Shown piece after piece: positions 18,006 through 30,422 of a stretch of DNA of 46,501 nt. Source of the stretch: Enterococcus canintestini (lineage in GTDB: Bacteria; Bacillota; Bacilli; Lactobacillales; Enterococcaceae); assembly GCF_001885735.1 (NCBI RefSeq), contig NZ_JXKG01000009.1, forward strand, positions 40,990 to 87,490, in the 5' to 3' direction. How positions within the stretch are numbered: position 1 is the stretch's first letter; each line of letters opens with the position of its first letter. Under the pieces are notes generated by a model that had not been told where the DNA came from, did not search any database, and saw only the letters and a list, made by a program, of their open reading frames with translations. A program made the position numbers and the translations under genes.

Positions 18006-18684
18006 AAGCTTTTCTGAAACGTATCTAAATTTTGATAAAGTGGACTGGGCTAAGATGCAGACATCCACTATTGATACACTGTATATGACGGTTGTTTCGA
18101 TGATTGTAGTTTTTGTTTTAGGTATTTTATTAGGTTTATTATTGTATAGCTTAGGACGCAAAAAAAGCGCTAGTTACCAGATCTTATACAATATCGTCTC
18201 GATTATTAGTAATATTTTTCGTTCAACCCCGTTTATGATTTTGATGGTTTTAATTATTCCTTTTACGAAAACATTGGTGGGAAGTATGATTGGAGCCAGT
18301 GCGGCTTTACCTGCTTTGATTTTATCAGCGGTTCCTTTTTACGCTCGTTTAGTTGAAATTGCTTTTCGGGAAGTATCTCCTGGTGTACTAGAAGCGGCTA
18401 ATGCCATGGGTGCTAATTATTGGCAAGTTATTTATAAAATTTTAATCCCTGAAAGCATGCCAGCGTTAGTTTCTGGTTTTACCGTTACTTCTGTTTCTAT
18501 GATTGGTTTTACAGCGATGGCTGGCGCGATTGGGGCTGGCGGTTTGGGATCATTGGCGTGGTCTGAAGGTTTCCAATTAGGGAATCAAACGGTTACTTTG
18601 GTTGCCACAGTCATCATGTTACTGATCGTTTTTATCGTCCAAGGTCTAGGAGATTACTTCACACAAAAATTAGATAAACGCTAA
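17998..18684 (+). CDS. metP: Methionine ABC importer permease MetP/MetI
   Basis: This 228-aa inner membrane permease has about five helices and the EAA-type coupling loop EAANAMGANYWQVIYKILIP, which contacts MetN. The start is GTG at 17998, with GGAGTGGAGG in front, inside the last codons of metN. Second gene of the T-box operon. Confidence 0.95.
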   Translation: MDKSFSETYLNFDKVDWAKMQTSTIDTLYMTVVSMIVVFVLGILLGLLLYSLGRKKSASYQILYNIVSIISNIFRSTPFMILMVLIIPFTKTLVGSMIGASAALPALILSAVPFYARLVEIAFREVSPGVLEAANAMGANYWQVIYKILIPESMPALVSGFTVTSVSMIGFTAMAGAIGAGGLGSLAWSEGFQLGNQTVTLVATVIMLLIVFIVQGLGDYFTQKLDKR

Positions 18685-18727
18685 AAGTGTCGAAGTTTAA
18701 AAATTAAAATTTAAAGGAGAAATGAAA

Positions 18728-19573
18728 ATGAAAAAATTATTTGGTCTAGCAACAGTATTACTAGCAACAATCACACTAGCCGCATGTGGCAATGGCGACT
18801 CAAAAGATGATGCAACAAATAATTCATCAGGTGAACAAACAAAACTAGTCGTAGGAGCTACCACTAGTCCCCATGCTGAAATTTTAAATGAAGCCAAACC
18901 TTTATTGAAAAAAGAGGGCGTAGATTTAGAAGTTAAATCATTTACAGACTACACTTTATTGAACAAATTACTCGCTGAAAAAGAAATTGATGCCAACTAC
19001 TTCCAACACAAACCATATTTTGAAGATCAAGTAAAAGAAAATGGTTATGATTTTGTGGATGCCGGGGCAATTCACATTGAACCAATGGGTATTTACTCAA
19101 AAGATATTAAAAGTGTAGATGATATTAAAGACGGTACAACGGTTATTACATCTAATTCAAATACTGACTGGGGCCGAATTTTAACTATCTTGGAAAATGC
19201 TGGGCTAATCAAATTGAAAGATGGCGTTGAGAAAACAACTGCTACTTTTGATGATATTGCTGAAAATAAAAAAGACTTAAAATTCAAACACGACATTGAT
19301 CCTGGTTTATTAGTCCCAACTTATGAAAATGAAAAAGATGCTTTAGTAGCAATCAATGCCAACTTTGCTTTAACAGCTGGTTTAAATCCTGAAAAAGATG
19401 CGTTACTAAAAGATGATGATAACTCTCCTTATGCAAATATTATTGCCGTACGTAAAGGCGATGAAGACAAACCTGCGATTAAAAAATTGATTGCAGCCTT
19501 GCATAGTGATGAAGTGAAAAAATTTGTAGACGATAAATGGAAAGGTTCCGTTAAAATCGTGGACGCAAACTAA
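18728..19573 (+). CDS. metQ: Methionine-binding lipoprotein MetQ (NlpA family)
   Basis: This is the extracellular substrate-binding lipoprotein. A signal peptide with lipobox LAAC puts the acylated cysteine at residue 20. The NlpA-type domain follows (VVGATTSPHAEIL, then NSNTDWGRIL). An upstream in-frame ATG (18722) is only two bases from GGAG, so 18728 with an 8-base gap is preferred; this gives 281 aa. It ends the metNPQ operon; a terminator follows at 19584. Confidence 0.95.
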   Translation: MKKLFGLATVLLATITLAACGNGDSKDDATNNSSGEQTKLVVGATTSPHAEILNEAKPLLKKEGVDLEVKSFTDYTLLNKLLAEKEIDANYFQHKPYFEDQVKENGYDFVDAGAIHIEPMGIYSKDIKSVDDIKDGTTVITSNSNTDWGRILTILENAGLIKLKDGVEKTTATFDDIAENKKDLKFKHDIDPGLLVPTYENEKDALVAINANFALTAGLNPEKDALLKDDDNSPYANIIAVRKGDEDKPAIKKLIAALHSDEVKKFVDDKWKGSVKIVDAN

Positions 19574-19583
19574 TAAAGTGATA

Positions 19584-19619
19584 AACGAGTAGCCGCAAAT
19601 AGCGGTTACTCGTTTTTTT
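19584..19619 (+). terminator. Terminator of metNPQ
   Basis: AACGAGTAGCCGC (19584-19596) pairs with GCGGTTACTCGTT, with T7 at its end. Confidence 0.92.
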
Positions 19620-19660
19620 ATAATAGAATGAATGACATAATTTTTTTATAAGGATATATT

Positions 19661-19963
19661 TTAAAATTCCATCTTATTGCTTGAGAGTTGACCAAGTTCA
19701 TTTAGCTTTTCTGAGATCTAGCACATGAACTAACTCTCTACGGCAATAAGCTGAAATTTGAAGAAATTTGAAAAGCAATTTATTAAAATTCTATCTTATT
19801 GCTTGAGAGTTGAGCGAGTCCATTTAGCTTTTCTATGATCTAGCACATGAACTAACTCTCTACGGCAATAAGCCAAAATCTTGCGAAATTTGAGAAACAA
19901 TTTAACAAGATTTCGTCTTATTGCTTGAGAGTTGACCAAGTTCATTTAGCTTTTCTGAGAAAT
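19661..19963. repeat. Tandem hairpin repeat array B: two full and one half unit of 122 bp
   Basis: Units start at 19673, 19795 and 19917, exactly 122 bases apart. Each full unit holds a 78-base imperfect inverted repeat (19673-19750, 19795-19872). The outer arms are CTTATTGC with GCAATAAG and GAGAGTT with AACTCTC; an inner pair is GTTCAT with ATGAAC. A 44-base AT-rich spacer follows. The third unit stops after its first half, at the same phase as in array A (1-168). There is no ORF. It lies between the metNPQ terminator and the suf leader, so it is intergenic in both places. It is not CRISPR: no unique spacers, long near-identical units. Confidence 0.9.
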
Positions 19964-20040
19964 AACAAATTTGGAGACGGAAAAGTTTTGCTTTTTGTTC
20001 TTTTAATTTATAATTATTCTAAATTAAAAATAATTAATTC

Positions 20041-20140
20041 TATAATAGTAAAAGCATAAGCAAATTTGTTCATCTGAGTTTGCTTATCATTCTCAATTAG
20101 CGTAAAATGAGTGAGAATGAAAAATGATGGAGGCGAGACG
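20041..20140 (+). promoter_or_regulatory. suf operon promoter and two-hairpin leader
   Basis: A TATAAT is at 20041-20046. Downstream are two hairpins: ATAAGCAAA (20056-20064) with TTTGCTTAT (20079-20087), and CATTCTCA (20088-20095) with TGAGAATG (20112-20119). The segment 20081-20095 also resembles a Fur box at 13 of 15 positions, counting the unspecified ones. Neither reading is proven. Confidence 0.45.
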
Positions 20141-20911
20141 ATGGCAACGTTAGAAATTAAAAATTTACATGTAGCAATCGAAGATAAAGAAATCTTAAAA
20201 GGCGTGAACTTAACGCTAAATACAGGCGAGATTCATGCCATTATGGGACCAAATGGAACAGGGAAATCAACTTTATCAGCTGCGATTATGGGCAATCCAA
20301 ATTATGAAGTAACGCAAGGTGAAATTTTACTTGATGGTGAAAATTTATTGGAAATGGAAGTTGATGAACGGGCACGGGCAGGTTTGTTTTTGGCGATGCA
20401 ATATCCAAGTGAAATTCCAGGTATTACCAATGCTGAATTTATGCGGGCTGCAATCAATGCAAAACGAGAAGAAGATGACAAAATTTCTGTAATGGACTTT
20501 TTGAAAAAATTAGATAAGAAAATGGAATTACTAAATATGCCAGAAGAAATGGCAGAACGTTATTTAAACGAAGGATTTTCTGGTGGCGAGAAAAAACGAA
20601 ATGAAATTTTACAATTACTAATGTTGGAACCAACTTTTGCCATTTTAGATGAAATTGACTCAGGGCTTGATATTGATGCGCTAAAAGTTGTTGCAAAAGG
20701 TGTAAATGAAATGCGTGGCGCTGATTTTGGTGCGTTAATTATTACCCACTACCAACGCTTATTGAACTACATTACACCAGATGTGGTGCACATCATGATG
20801 GATGGACGTGTGGTATTAACTGGTAATGCTGATCTTGCTAAACGCTTGGAAGCAGAAGGTTATGCTGGAATCAGTAAAGAATTAGGTATTGATTACAAGG
20901 AAGAAGTTTAA
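20141..20911 (+). CDS. sufC: Fe-S cluster assembly ATPase SufC
   Basis: SufC is the ABC-type ATPase of the SufBCD scaffold for Fe-S cluster assembly in the cytosol. The 256-aa protein has GPNGTGKST (36-44) and the SufC signature FSGGEKKR. The start at 20141 is set by TGGAGG seven bases upstream; the frame extends to 20111 without a site. First gene of the sufCDSUB operon, in Firmicute order. Confidence 0.96.
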   Translation: MATLEIKNLHVAIEDKEILKGVNLTLNTGEIHAIMGPNGTGKSTLSAAIMGNPNYEVTQGEILLDGENLLEMEVDERARAGLFLAMQYPSEIPGITNAEFMRAAINAKREEDDKISVMDFLKKLDKKMELLNMPEEMAERYLNEGFSGGEKKRNEILQLLMLEPTFAILDEIDSGLDIDALKVVAKGVNEMRGADFGALIITHYQRLLNYITPDVVHIMMDGRVVLTGNADLAKRLEAEGYAGISKELGIDYKEEV

Positions 20912-20926
20912 GAGGAGGTCAAGTTG

Positions 20927-23923
<2,997 letters not shown>

Positions 23924-23989
23924 ATAACTTTTACCTATTAAATTGAAGCTATATAAGGAAGACGAAATAAAGTAAGGAGTAGTGATCCC

Positions 23990-25381
23990 ATGGGTGTTCC
24001 TGAATTAGAAGAATACAAATTTGGTTTCCATGATGATGTCAAACCTGTTTTTAGTACTGGTGAAGGTTTAACTGAAGAAGTGGTCCGGGAAATTTCCGCT
24101 GTAAAAGGCGAACCAGAATGGATGCTAGATTTTCGTTTGAAATCACTAGCAGCATTTAATAAAATGCCGATGCAAAAATGGGGACCAGACCTTTCTGACA
24201 TCGACTTTAATAAAATTAAATATTATCAAAAAGCCAGTGACAAGCCAGCTCGTGATTGGGATGATGTTCCTGATAAAATTAAAGATACTTTTGAAAAAAT
24301 TGGGATTCCAGAAGCAGAACGAGCTTACTTAGCTGGTGCTTCTGCTCAATATGAATCAGAAGTGGTTTACCATAACATGAAAGAAGAATTTGAAAAGTTG
24401 GGGATTATTTTTACCGATACCGATTCAGCTCTAAAAGAGTATCCTGAACTTTTCAAAGAGTACTTTGCGCAATTGGTACCACCAACAGATAATAAATTAG
24501 CGGCATTAAATTCCGCTGTTTGGTCTGGGGGAACCTTTATTTATGTACCAAAAGGCGTGCGAGTTGATACACCATTACAAACGTATTTCCGAATCAACGC
24601 TGAAAATACCGGCCAATTTGAACGGACATTGATTATCGTCGATGAAGGCGCAAGCGTACATTACGTAGAAGGATGTACTGCACCAACTTATTCCAGCAAT
24701 AGTCTGCATGCGGCAATCGTTGAAATTTTCACCAGAAAAGATGCTTACTGCCGCTATACTACGATTCAAAACTGGTCAGATAATGTCTACAATTTAGTCA
24801 CAAAACGAGCTAAAGCCTATGAAGGTGCAACCGTTGAATGGATTGACGGAAACTTAGGTGCAAAAACAACAATGAAATATCCAAGTGTATACTTGGATGG
24901 TGAAGGTGCGCGCGGGACAATGCTTTCAATCGCTTTTGCTGGTGCTAACCAAATCCAAGATACAGGTGCTAAAATGATTCATAATGCACCCAATACATCA
25001 AGCTCTATCGTCTCAAAATCTATTTCAAAAGACGGCGGTGAAGTAAACTATCGCGGTCAAGTAACTTTTGGTAAGAAAAGTGCGGGATCGGCTTCTCATA
25101 TCGAGTGTGATACGATTATTATGGATGAACTATCAAAATCAGATACGATTCCTTTTAACGAAATTCACAATAGCCAAGTCTCCCTTGAACACGAAGCAAA
25201 AGTTTCCAAAATTTCTGAAGAACAACTTTACTACCTGATGAGCCGTGGACTATCAGAATCAGAAGCGACTGAAATGATTGTCATGGGCTTTGTCGAACCA
25301 TTCACCAAAGAACTTCCAATGGAATATGCGGTTGAGTTAAATCGTTTGATTAGTTATGAAATGGAAGGCAGCGTGGGGTAA
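23990..25381 (+). CDS. sufB: Fe-S cluster assembly protein SufB
   Basis: SufB is the main scaffold subunit on which Fe-S clusters are built, with SufC and SufD. The 463-aa length fits the family. Conserved blocks include [19 protein letters not shown], and the C-terminal [13 protein letters not shown] 66-base gap follows sufU, with AAGGAG before the ATG. It ends the operon; a terminator is at 25391. Confidence 0.96.
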   Translation: MGVPELEEYKFGFHDDVKPVFSTGEGLTEEVVREISAVKGEPEWMLDFRLKSLAAFNKMPMQKWGPDLSDIDFNKIKYYQKASDKPARDWDDVPDKIKDTFEKIGIPEAERAYLAGASAQYESEVVYHNMKEEFEKLGIIFTDTDSALKEYPELFKEYFAQLVPPTDNKLAALNSAVWSGGTFIYVPKGVRVDTPLQTYFRINAENTGQFERTLIIVDEGASVHYVEGCTAPTYSSNSLHAAIVEIFTRKDAYCRYTTIQNWSDNVYNLVTKRAKAYEGATVEWIDGNLGAKTTMKYPSVYLDGEGARGTMLSIAFAGANQIQDTGAKMIHNAPNTSSSIVSKSISKDGGEVNYRGQVTFGKKSAGSASHIECDTIIMDELSKSDTIPFNEIHNSQVSLEHEAKVSKISEEQLYYLMSRGLSESEATEMIVMGFVEPFTKELPMEYAVELNRLISYEMEGSVG

Positions 25382-25390
25382 TAAAATTAA

Positions 25391-25437
25391 AGAGTACCAA
25401 AACATTGTTAATTCAATGTTTTGGGCTCTTTTTTTAT
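25391..25437 (+). terminator. Terminator of sufCDSUB
   Basis: CCAAAACATTG (25398-25408) pairs with CAATGTTTTGG, extended by AGAG with CTCT, then T8. Confidence 0.93.
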
Positions 25438-25521
25438 TGTGATGATTTTTAGATTGGCTATGCAAATAAAGAGATAGGTGAAGTCAGTTTCTATTTTCTC
25501 ATCATCTTCTGCATTGATACA

Positions 25522-25815
25522 TCATAAGATATTTAGAAGTATAACTAGCAAAATAACTAGACAAGTAGTTGTCATGTAAATAATATTTTCAAATTTTCGT
25601 GTCTTTGTTTTAAAAAAGAAACCAGGTTCAGTTGAAAAGAAATTACTACGATACTTATGTGGGATAAAATTTCCTATTAATATTCCTACCAACAAGAGAT
25701 AAAATGGCCAGTTTGGGGTAATTCTTCTAGCTAAAAATGCCCATGCTAACGAAATTCCAAATATTATATATTGAGTGATTGTTACAATTAAAAAAATTTT
25801 TTTATCTTTACTCAA
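25522..25815 (-). CDS. Small three-helix membrane protein, unknown
   Basis: This is a 97-aa protein with three hydrophobic segments (about 8-28, 34-52, 76-97) and a basic loop between the second and third. It starts at TTG 25815 with AAGGAGG exactly eight bases upstream on the minus strand, which supports a real gene despite the rare start. No family was recognised. It stands alone, convergent with suf; no clear terminator was seen at its end, though its tail faces the suf terminator. Confidence 0.65.
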   Translation of the reverse strand: MSKDKKIFLIVTITQYIIFGISLAWAFLARRITPNWPFYLLLVGILIGNFIPHKYRSNFFSTEPGFFFKTKTRKFENIIYMTTTCLVILLVILLNIL

Positions 25816-26718
25816 ACACTGTTCCTCCTTGTACGTTATATTTGTTTCATTTTACCATTCTAGTAAGTACCTAGATAGAATATTTTATCTTTTTCTGGGA
25901 TATGTCGAGTTAAATTCTACAAATGAGAATTTTAACACTGAAACGTACATTAAGAATTTTAAATTCAATGATTTTTTCGTTATTTTATTTTGTATATGAA
26001 AAGTATATAAATCCATTTTGATAGCTATTTTATTTGCCTTTTTATGAGTCTTTTCAAATAGTAAAATCAGGCGATTAATACTTGAATTATTGTTTGAAAC
26101 CTTGATAATATAAGGATTATCCCCTTTTTTATATTAAAATTTTTAAATCAGCTACTTTTTTGACTGCATTTGATAAGACTAGCGCCAACTTTTAATAATT
26201 CATCTTAATTTTGCGCTAATTATTTCAAAAAAATTGTTTATTTTAAAGGATTTAGATAGATAAAAAGCATTTTAATATAATGTATATCTAAATAAAAACA
26301 ATTGTGATAAAATAAAATTTGGTTGGTATTATTGGTTTTGAAAGGTGGAAGATAAAAAAGAAAACGTTTTATAGATGATGCGTTATTTAAAAGGTGAGAA
26401 CATGGTTTAGTAACAGAGAAACAGACAATTTAGGTAGTAAGTGATTTGCATAAAAAAAGTATACATATTATGAGTTTTACCGGAATAAAATTTTAAAGGG
26501 TCTACATAACATTAGAATAAAAATGAGGATACTGCTAAGAACATCTTTTAGACCTTGTACTTTGTAGCAAGGGTAATTGATGAAAGTAACTTATTTAGAT
26601 AATAGTAAAACCTCTTATTAAAGGCGTTTAGATTCAATAGTTGATTGAGTTGGATGCGCTATCAATACAGTAGATCATTTTAGGTAAATTCAGATATGTA
26701 TTGGGAGGAAAAGTGAAA
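25816..26718. other. Long AT-rich non-coding region before the LysM surface protein
   Basis: About 900 bases hold no ORF with a credible ribosome site on either strand. A small hairpin ACCTTG/CAAGGGT lies near 26552-26573. A TTGCAT with a weak -10 lies near 26443. Its length and AT content suggest a long 5' leader, a regulatory region or eroded sequence; none is proved. Confidence 0.4.
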
Positions 26719-29700
26719 ATGAAAAAGAAATATTTTGCGCATGCTTTAGGAAGCGAAAAAAAATATCGTGCAAAAATGGTTAAGGCTAAAAAGCAATGGT
26801 TAGTGTATGGCTTAGTTTTTGGTAGCTTGATTTTGGGAGGATTATTAACCACGAATGGTATCAAAGCAGAAGCAGCTACTTGGGCACCCAATTCATCTGA
26901 AGAGATTGCTTCACGTATTTCAGAGGGTCAAAAAACTATTACCATGCAAACAGGAGATACTGTTTGGAATATAGGTGTTGCATTAAATATCAAAAATCCA
27001 ATGCAATTATTATTTGATAATGGCTACAAAGATGGTGAACAGTACACACTTCCAGTTGGAACAGTAATTTCTTGGGATGGTAATCACGTAACCATTACAG
27101 ATTCTAAAGGAAAAGTAATTGGTTCAGGTACCGTTACTGATGACAATAAATTGGATCCAAATAAAACAGTTGCAAATCAAATATCAGATGAGCCCGCAAA
27201 TAATTACATAGAAACGAACGACGAAAAGAATGGTTCCAACGTAATAAATTCTTCCAATGAAAAGATAAGTAGCGGGACAATCTCAAACAATACCAGCAAT
27301 AATAAAGTCATAAATACTGAAAACAGTCCAAGTAATGAACAAAAACCAGATACGAATACTGATAATAAGGAAAATACTAGTAGTAAACCGAATGAAAATG
27401 AAAGTAAACCAACTCCTGAAAAACCAGTAGATCCAGAAGAACCACAAAATCCAACAGACCCTGAAAATCCAACAGACCCCACACTTGAAGGCTTATATTC
27501 ACAATTAGAAGCTGCAAAAACCAAATTAGCCGAATTAGAACAAGAACTTGCACAAGCGGAAATAGACTTGGAAAATGCGCAAGGGAGTCAAAGCGAGTTG
27601 GCAATCTTACAAGAGCACCTTGCAGATTGGTCAGGGAAACTTCCTGCAGCTAAAGATGAATTTTCAAGTAAAGATGCTTTAGCTAAAGAGGCAGAAGCTA
27701 AATATCAAGCAGCAGTACAAGAAACTTCAGATGCAATTGGAGTTCGCGACGAAGCATTTGCACAAGTAGAGGAATTAAATACAAAACAAGCAGCATTAAC
27801 AGACGAATGGACTACTTTAAAAGCAATAATTGATAATGCAGGGGAAAACGCAACACCAGCTGACGTTGCACGTCTTGCTGAAATTGAAGCTGAAACTACA
27901 GCAATCGACCAACAATTAGTACCACTAGAAGCAGCATTAAATGAAGCACAAGCGACAGTGGATGCGAAGAACCAAGCAGAAGAAGTAGCAATGAATGAAA
28001 TGAATCAACGTAATGAAGAAAGTGCAGATGCAGAAAATCGTGTAAATAGAATTGAAGCAGAGATTGCAAGCATTCAAGCACAAATTGATGCTATTGGTGA
28101 TGCAGATATTCCAGCTCTTGAACAAAAAGTAGAAGACTTGAAACAAGCAATTGCAAAACAGAAGGAACTTATTAAAGAACTTGAAGCAAAAATTGCAGTG
28201 AAAGAACTTGAAGTTGCTAAAACACAAGCAATTAAAACAATTAACGGTTTAGGATACCTAACAAACGCAGAAAAAAGTAACTACATTAGTCAAGTAAACA
28301 ACGCAGGTAATAAAGATACAGTTGCAGATATTGTTTCAGAAGCAAAAGCAAAAAATGAAACGAATAAGTACACACAAGAACTAACCAAACTTAAACAAGA
28401 TGTAATCAAACAGATACAAAGTTTACAATACTTAACATCTTCACAGCAACAGGGGTATGTAAATCAAATCAATGCTGTAACTGAAAAAGAAGCAGTACAA
28501 CCAATTGTAGATGCAGCAATTCAAAAAAACAATGAAAATAAAGCCACACAGGAACTAAAAAAAGCAAAAGAAGATGCAATTTCTGAAGTAAACACAATGA
28601 AATTCTTATCTAAAGATGAAAAAGAAGCTTATATAGGTCTAATTAGTGGCAAATATACAACTACTATTGAACGGGTTGAACAACTTCTAAACATGGCTCA
28701 TGGTCACAATGATGCAAATGAGTTAAGACAGTACAAAGCAAAAGCAAAAACAAAAATTAACGCACTTAAAAATCTATCAGAAGTAGAAAAAACAAATTAT
28801 GGTGAACAATTAGACTCTGCAAGTGATGAAAAAGAAGTAGATCTTATTGTTTCTCAAGCCAAATCACAAGATAAACAAAACCTAATAGAAGCAAAAACGG
28901 ACGTAAAAGCTTCTCTTAAGGAGTTAGAATGGTTATCTATTGAAGAAGTAACAAACTTTACTAAACAGATTGATAATCAAACAACAACGGTAGGAGTATC
29001 AAATGTTCTTTCCAAAGCACAAAAACAAAACGTACTGAATGAAGAGAATGCAGCCAAGTTATTGGCACAAGTAAAAAAAGACGCAACAACAGAAATTTCT
29101 AATATGAAGTACTTAACAGCAGAACAAACAACTTCTTATCTAGATGCAGTAGACAACGCAACGAATTTGAAGGAAGTCAACAATACCTTAACAGAAGCAA
29201 GACAAACAAATAGTGCAGCTGAAGCAGTGGCTAAACTTAAAGAAGAAAAAGAAAATGGTATTACGACTGTTAATAGTTTACAAAATGTTTCCTCTCATGC
29301 TAAGCAAGGATATGTCACACGTATTAATAATGAAAAAACAGTTGAAGCTGTTAAAGCCATCGTAACAGAGGCAAAAGCAGCAGACGCAGCAATTAAAGAG
29401 CTGAATACAGCAAAAGAAACAAGTAAAGCAACAGTAAATGGGTTGCAATATTTAACTTCAGCACAAAAAACACATTACAATTCATTAATTAATAGTGCAG
29501 GCACAATTAAAGAAGTCACTAATATTGTAAATGAAGCGAAGAAAATTAATACCGATGCAAAAACATTAGCCGAAGCAAAAACATTAGCCGAAGCAAAAAC
29601 AAAAGCAAAACAAACGGTTGATGGATTAAAGAATTTGTCCGCTTCGGAAAAACAAACATTTAAAAACAAAGTAGATGCTGCTACTACAGTTGTAGCTGTG

Positions 29701-30108
29701 AATAAAATAGTTTCAGACGCAAAAGCACAAGACCAAGAAAATGCAGAACAAGATGGTCTAGATGAATATAAAGAAGCAGCTAAATGGAAAGTTTTTATGG
29801 AATACGCATATTTAACAAATGCACAAAACGATGCTTTTCAAGTGCGAATTGATAAAGCAACCACAAAATCACAAGTTGATGCAATCGTGAAGGAAGCAAA
29901 AACACAGAATGATAAGAACCAACAAGAAATCAATAAACCAATTGAGGACAAGCGTAAAGAAGCACAAGCATTACTTAAAAAATATTGGGAACAAGGTAAA
30001 ATTAATGGACTAGCATATGGTGCTTTCTTAAACGCCGTTAATCAAGCTAGTTCGATTGAAGATCTAGAGAATATCATCCAAATGATACATGATGAAGTGA
30101 ACAATTAA
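26719..30108 (+). CDS. LysM / coiled-coil / GA-module surface protein
   Basis: This is a secreted wall-associated protein of 1129 aa (ATG 26719; GTG 26713 is also possible with GGGAGG upstream). Order: a KxYKxGKxW-like signal with Tyr, Lys and Trp about 16-28 and a membrane stretch to 45; a LysM domain (about 60-115); a Ser/Thr/Asn/Pro linker (to about 255); a long Ala/Glu/Gln coiled coil (about 260-500); then ten GA-like modules of 55-60 aa, each with the pattern LxYLTxAQKxxYxxxI and ending IVxxAK, plus one degenerate C-terminal copy. GA modules bind serum albumin in several streptococcal and finegoldial proteins. No LPxTG is seen, so LysM would anchor it. A LysM-type surface adhesin is the likely role. 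Confidence 0.82.
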   Translation: MKKKYFAHALGSEKKYRAKMVKAKKQWLVYGLVFGSLILGGLLTTNGIKAEAATWAPNSSEEIASRISEGQKTITMQTGDTVWNIGVALNIKNPMQLLFDNGYKDGEQYTLPVGTVISWDGNHVTITDSKGKVIGSGTVTDDNKLDPNKTVANQISDEPANNYIETNDEKNGSNVINSSNEKISSGTISNNTSNNKVINTENSPSNEQKPDTNTDNKENTSSKPNENESKPTPEKPVDPEEPQNPTDPENPTDPTLEGLYSQLEAAKTKLAELEQELAQAEIDLENAQGSQSELAILQEHLADWSGKLPAAKDEFSSKDALAKEAEAKYQAAVQETSDAIGVRDEAFAQVEELNTKQAALTDEWTTLKAIIDNAGENATPADVARLAEIEAETTAIDQQLVPLEAALNEAQATVDAKNQAEEVAMNEMNQRNEESADAENRVNRIEAEIASIQAQIDAIGDADIPALEQKVEDLKQAIAKQKELIKELEAKIAVKELEVAKTQAIKTINGLGYLTNAEKSNYISQVNNAGNKDTVADIVSEAKAKNETNKYTQELTKLKQDVIKQIQSLQYLTSSQQQGYVNQINAVTEKEAVQPIVDAAIQKNNENKATQELKKAKEDAISEVNTMKFLSKDEKEAYIGLISGKYTTTIERVEQLLNMAHGHNDANELRQYKAKAKTKINALKNLSEVEKTNYGEQLDSASDEKEVDLIVSQAKSQDKQNLIEAKTDVKASLKELEWLSIEEVTNFTKQIDNQTTTVGVSNVLSKAQKQNVLNEENAAKLLAQVKKDATTEISNMKYLTAEQTTSYLDAVDNATNLKEVNNTLTEARQTNSAAEAVAKLKEEKENGITTVNSLQNVSSHAKQGYVTRINNEKTVEAVKAIVTEAKAADAAIKELNTAKETSKATVNGLQYLTSAQKTHYNSLINSAGTIKEVTNIVNEAKKINTDAKTLAEAKTLAEAKTKAKQTVDGLKNLSASEKQTFKNKVDAATTVVAVNKIVSDAKAQDQENAEQDGLDEYKEAAKWKVFMEYAYLTNAQNDAFQVRIDKATTKSQVDAIVKEAKTQNDKNQQEINKPIEDKRKEAQALLKKYWEQGKINGLAYGAFLNAVNQASSIEDLENIIQMIHDEVNN
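29563..29598 (+). repeat. Perfect 18-bp tandem duplication in the surface protein gene
   Basis: Two identical copies of ACATTAGCCGAAGCAAAA encode TLAEAK twice, within GA module 8/9 linker. In frame, so it only lengthens the linker; a recent slippage event is likely. Confidence 0.9.
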
Positions 30109-30158
30109 AGTACAATAAAAAAGATGTACTTTGAAGCGAGACACAATATAGTTAGATC

Positions 30159-30193
30159 AAATACCGACTAGAAAATCTGGTCGGTATTTTTTA
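30159..30193 (+). terminator. Terminator of the LysM/GA surface protein gene
   Basis: ATACCGAC (30161-30168) pairs with GTCGGTAT, with TAGA/TCTG next to the loop, followed by T6. Confidence 0.85.
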
Positions 30194-30320
30194 TGCTGTT
30201 GTTTATTCTCGATATTAAACTTACAATCAATCCTTGAATTCGTTCTTTGATAGTCAAAGTAATTAATTCAATTTATTATCGCCTAAGACCAAAAACAACA
30301 CCATTAAACTTTCCTGTAAA

Positions 30321-30353
30321 GAAAAAGGGCAATCTTTTTATAAGATTGCCCCT
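30321..30353 (-). terminator. Orphan minus-strand terminator
   Basis: GGGCAATCTT (30328-30337) pairs with AAGATTGCCC (30342-30351). Only on the minus strand does a T run follow (complement of 30321-30327). No minus-strand gene lies upstream of it here. The plus strand has no T run after the stem. The rest of 30194-30422 shows nothing else clear. Confidence 0.55.
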
Positions 30354-30422
30354 TGTTGGTATACTGAAGTAGAACTCATTTTGTTTTGAAAATTAGTGTA
30401 ATACGTTAAAAGGAGGTTTTTG

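Noticed and set aside
19661-19963. CRISPR array
   Set aside because: Units are 122 bases, nearly identical over their whole length, and have no short unique spacers; no cas gene is near.
27204-28227. Cys/Phe-rich minus-strand ORFs under the surface protein gene
   Set aside because: They arise from the A-rich Lys/Glu coding strand and show no start signal.
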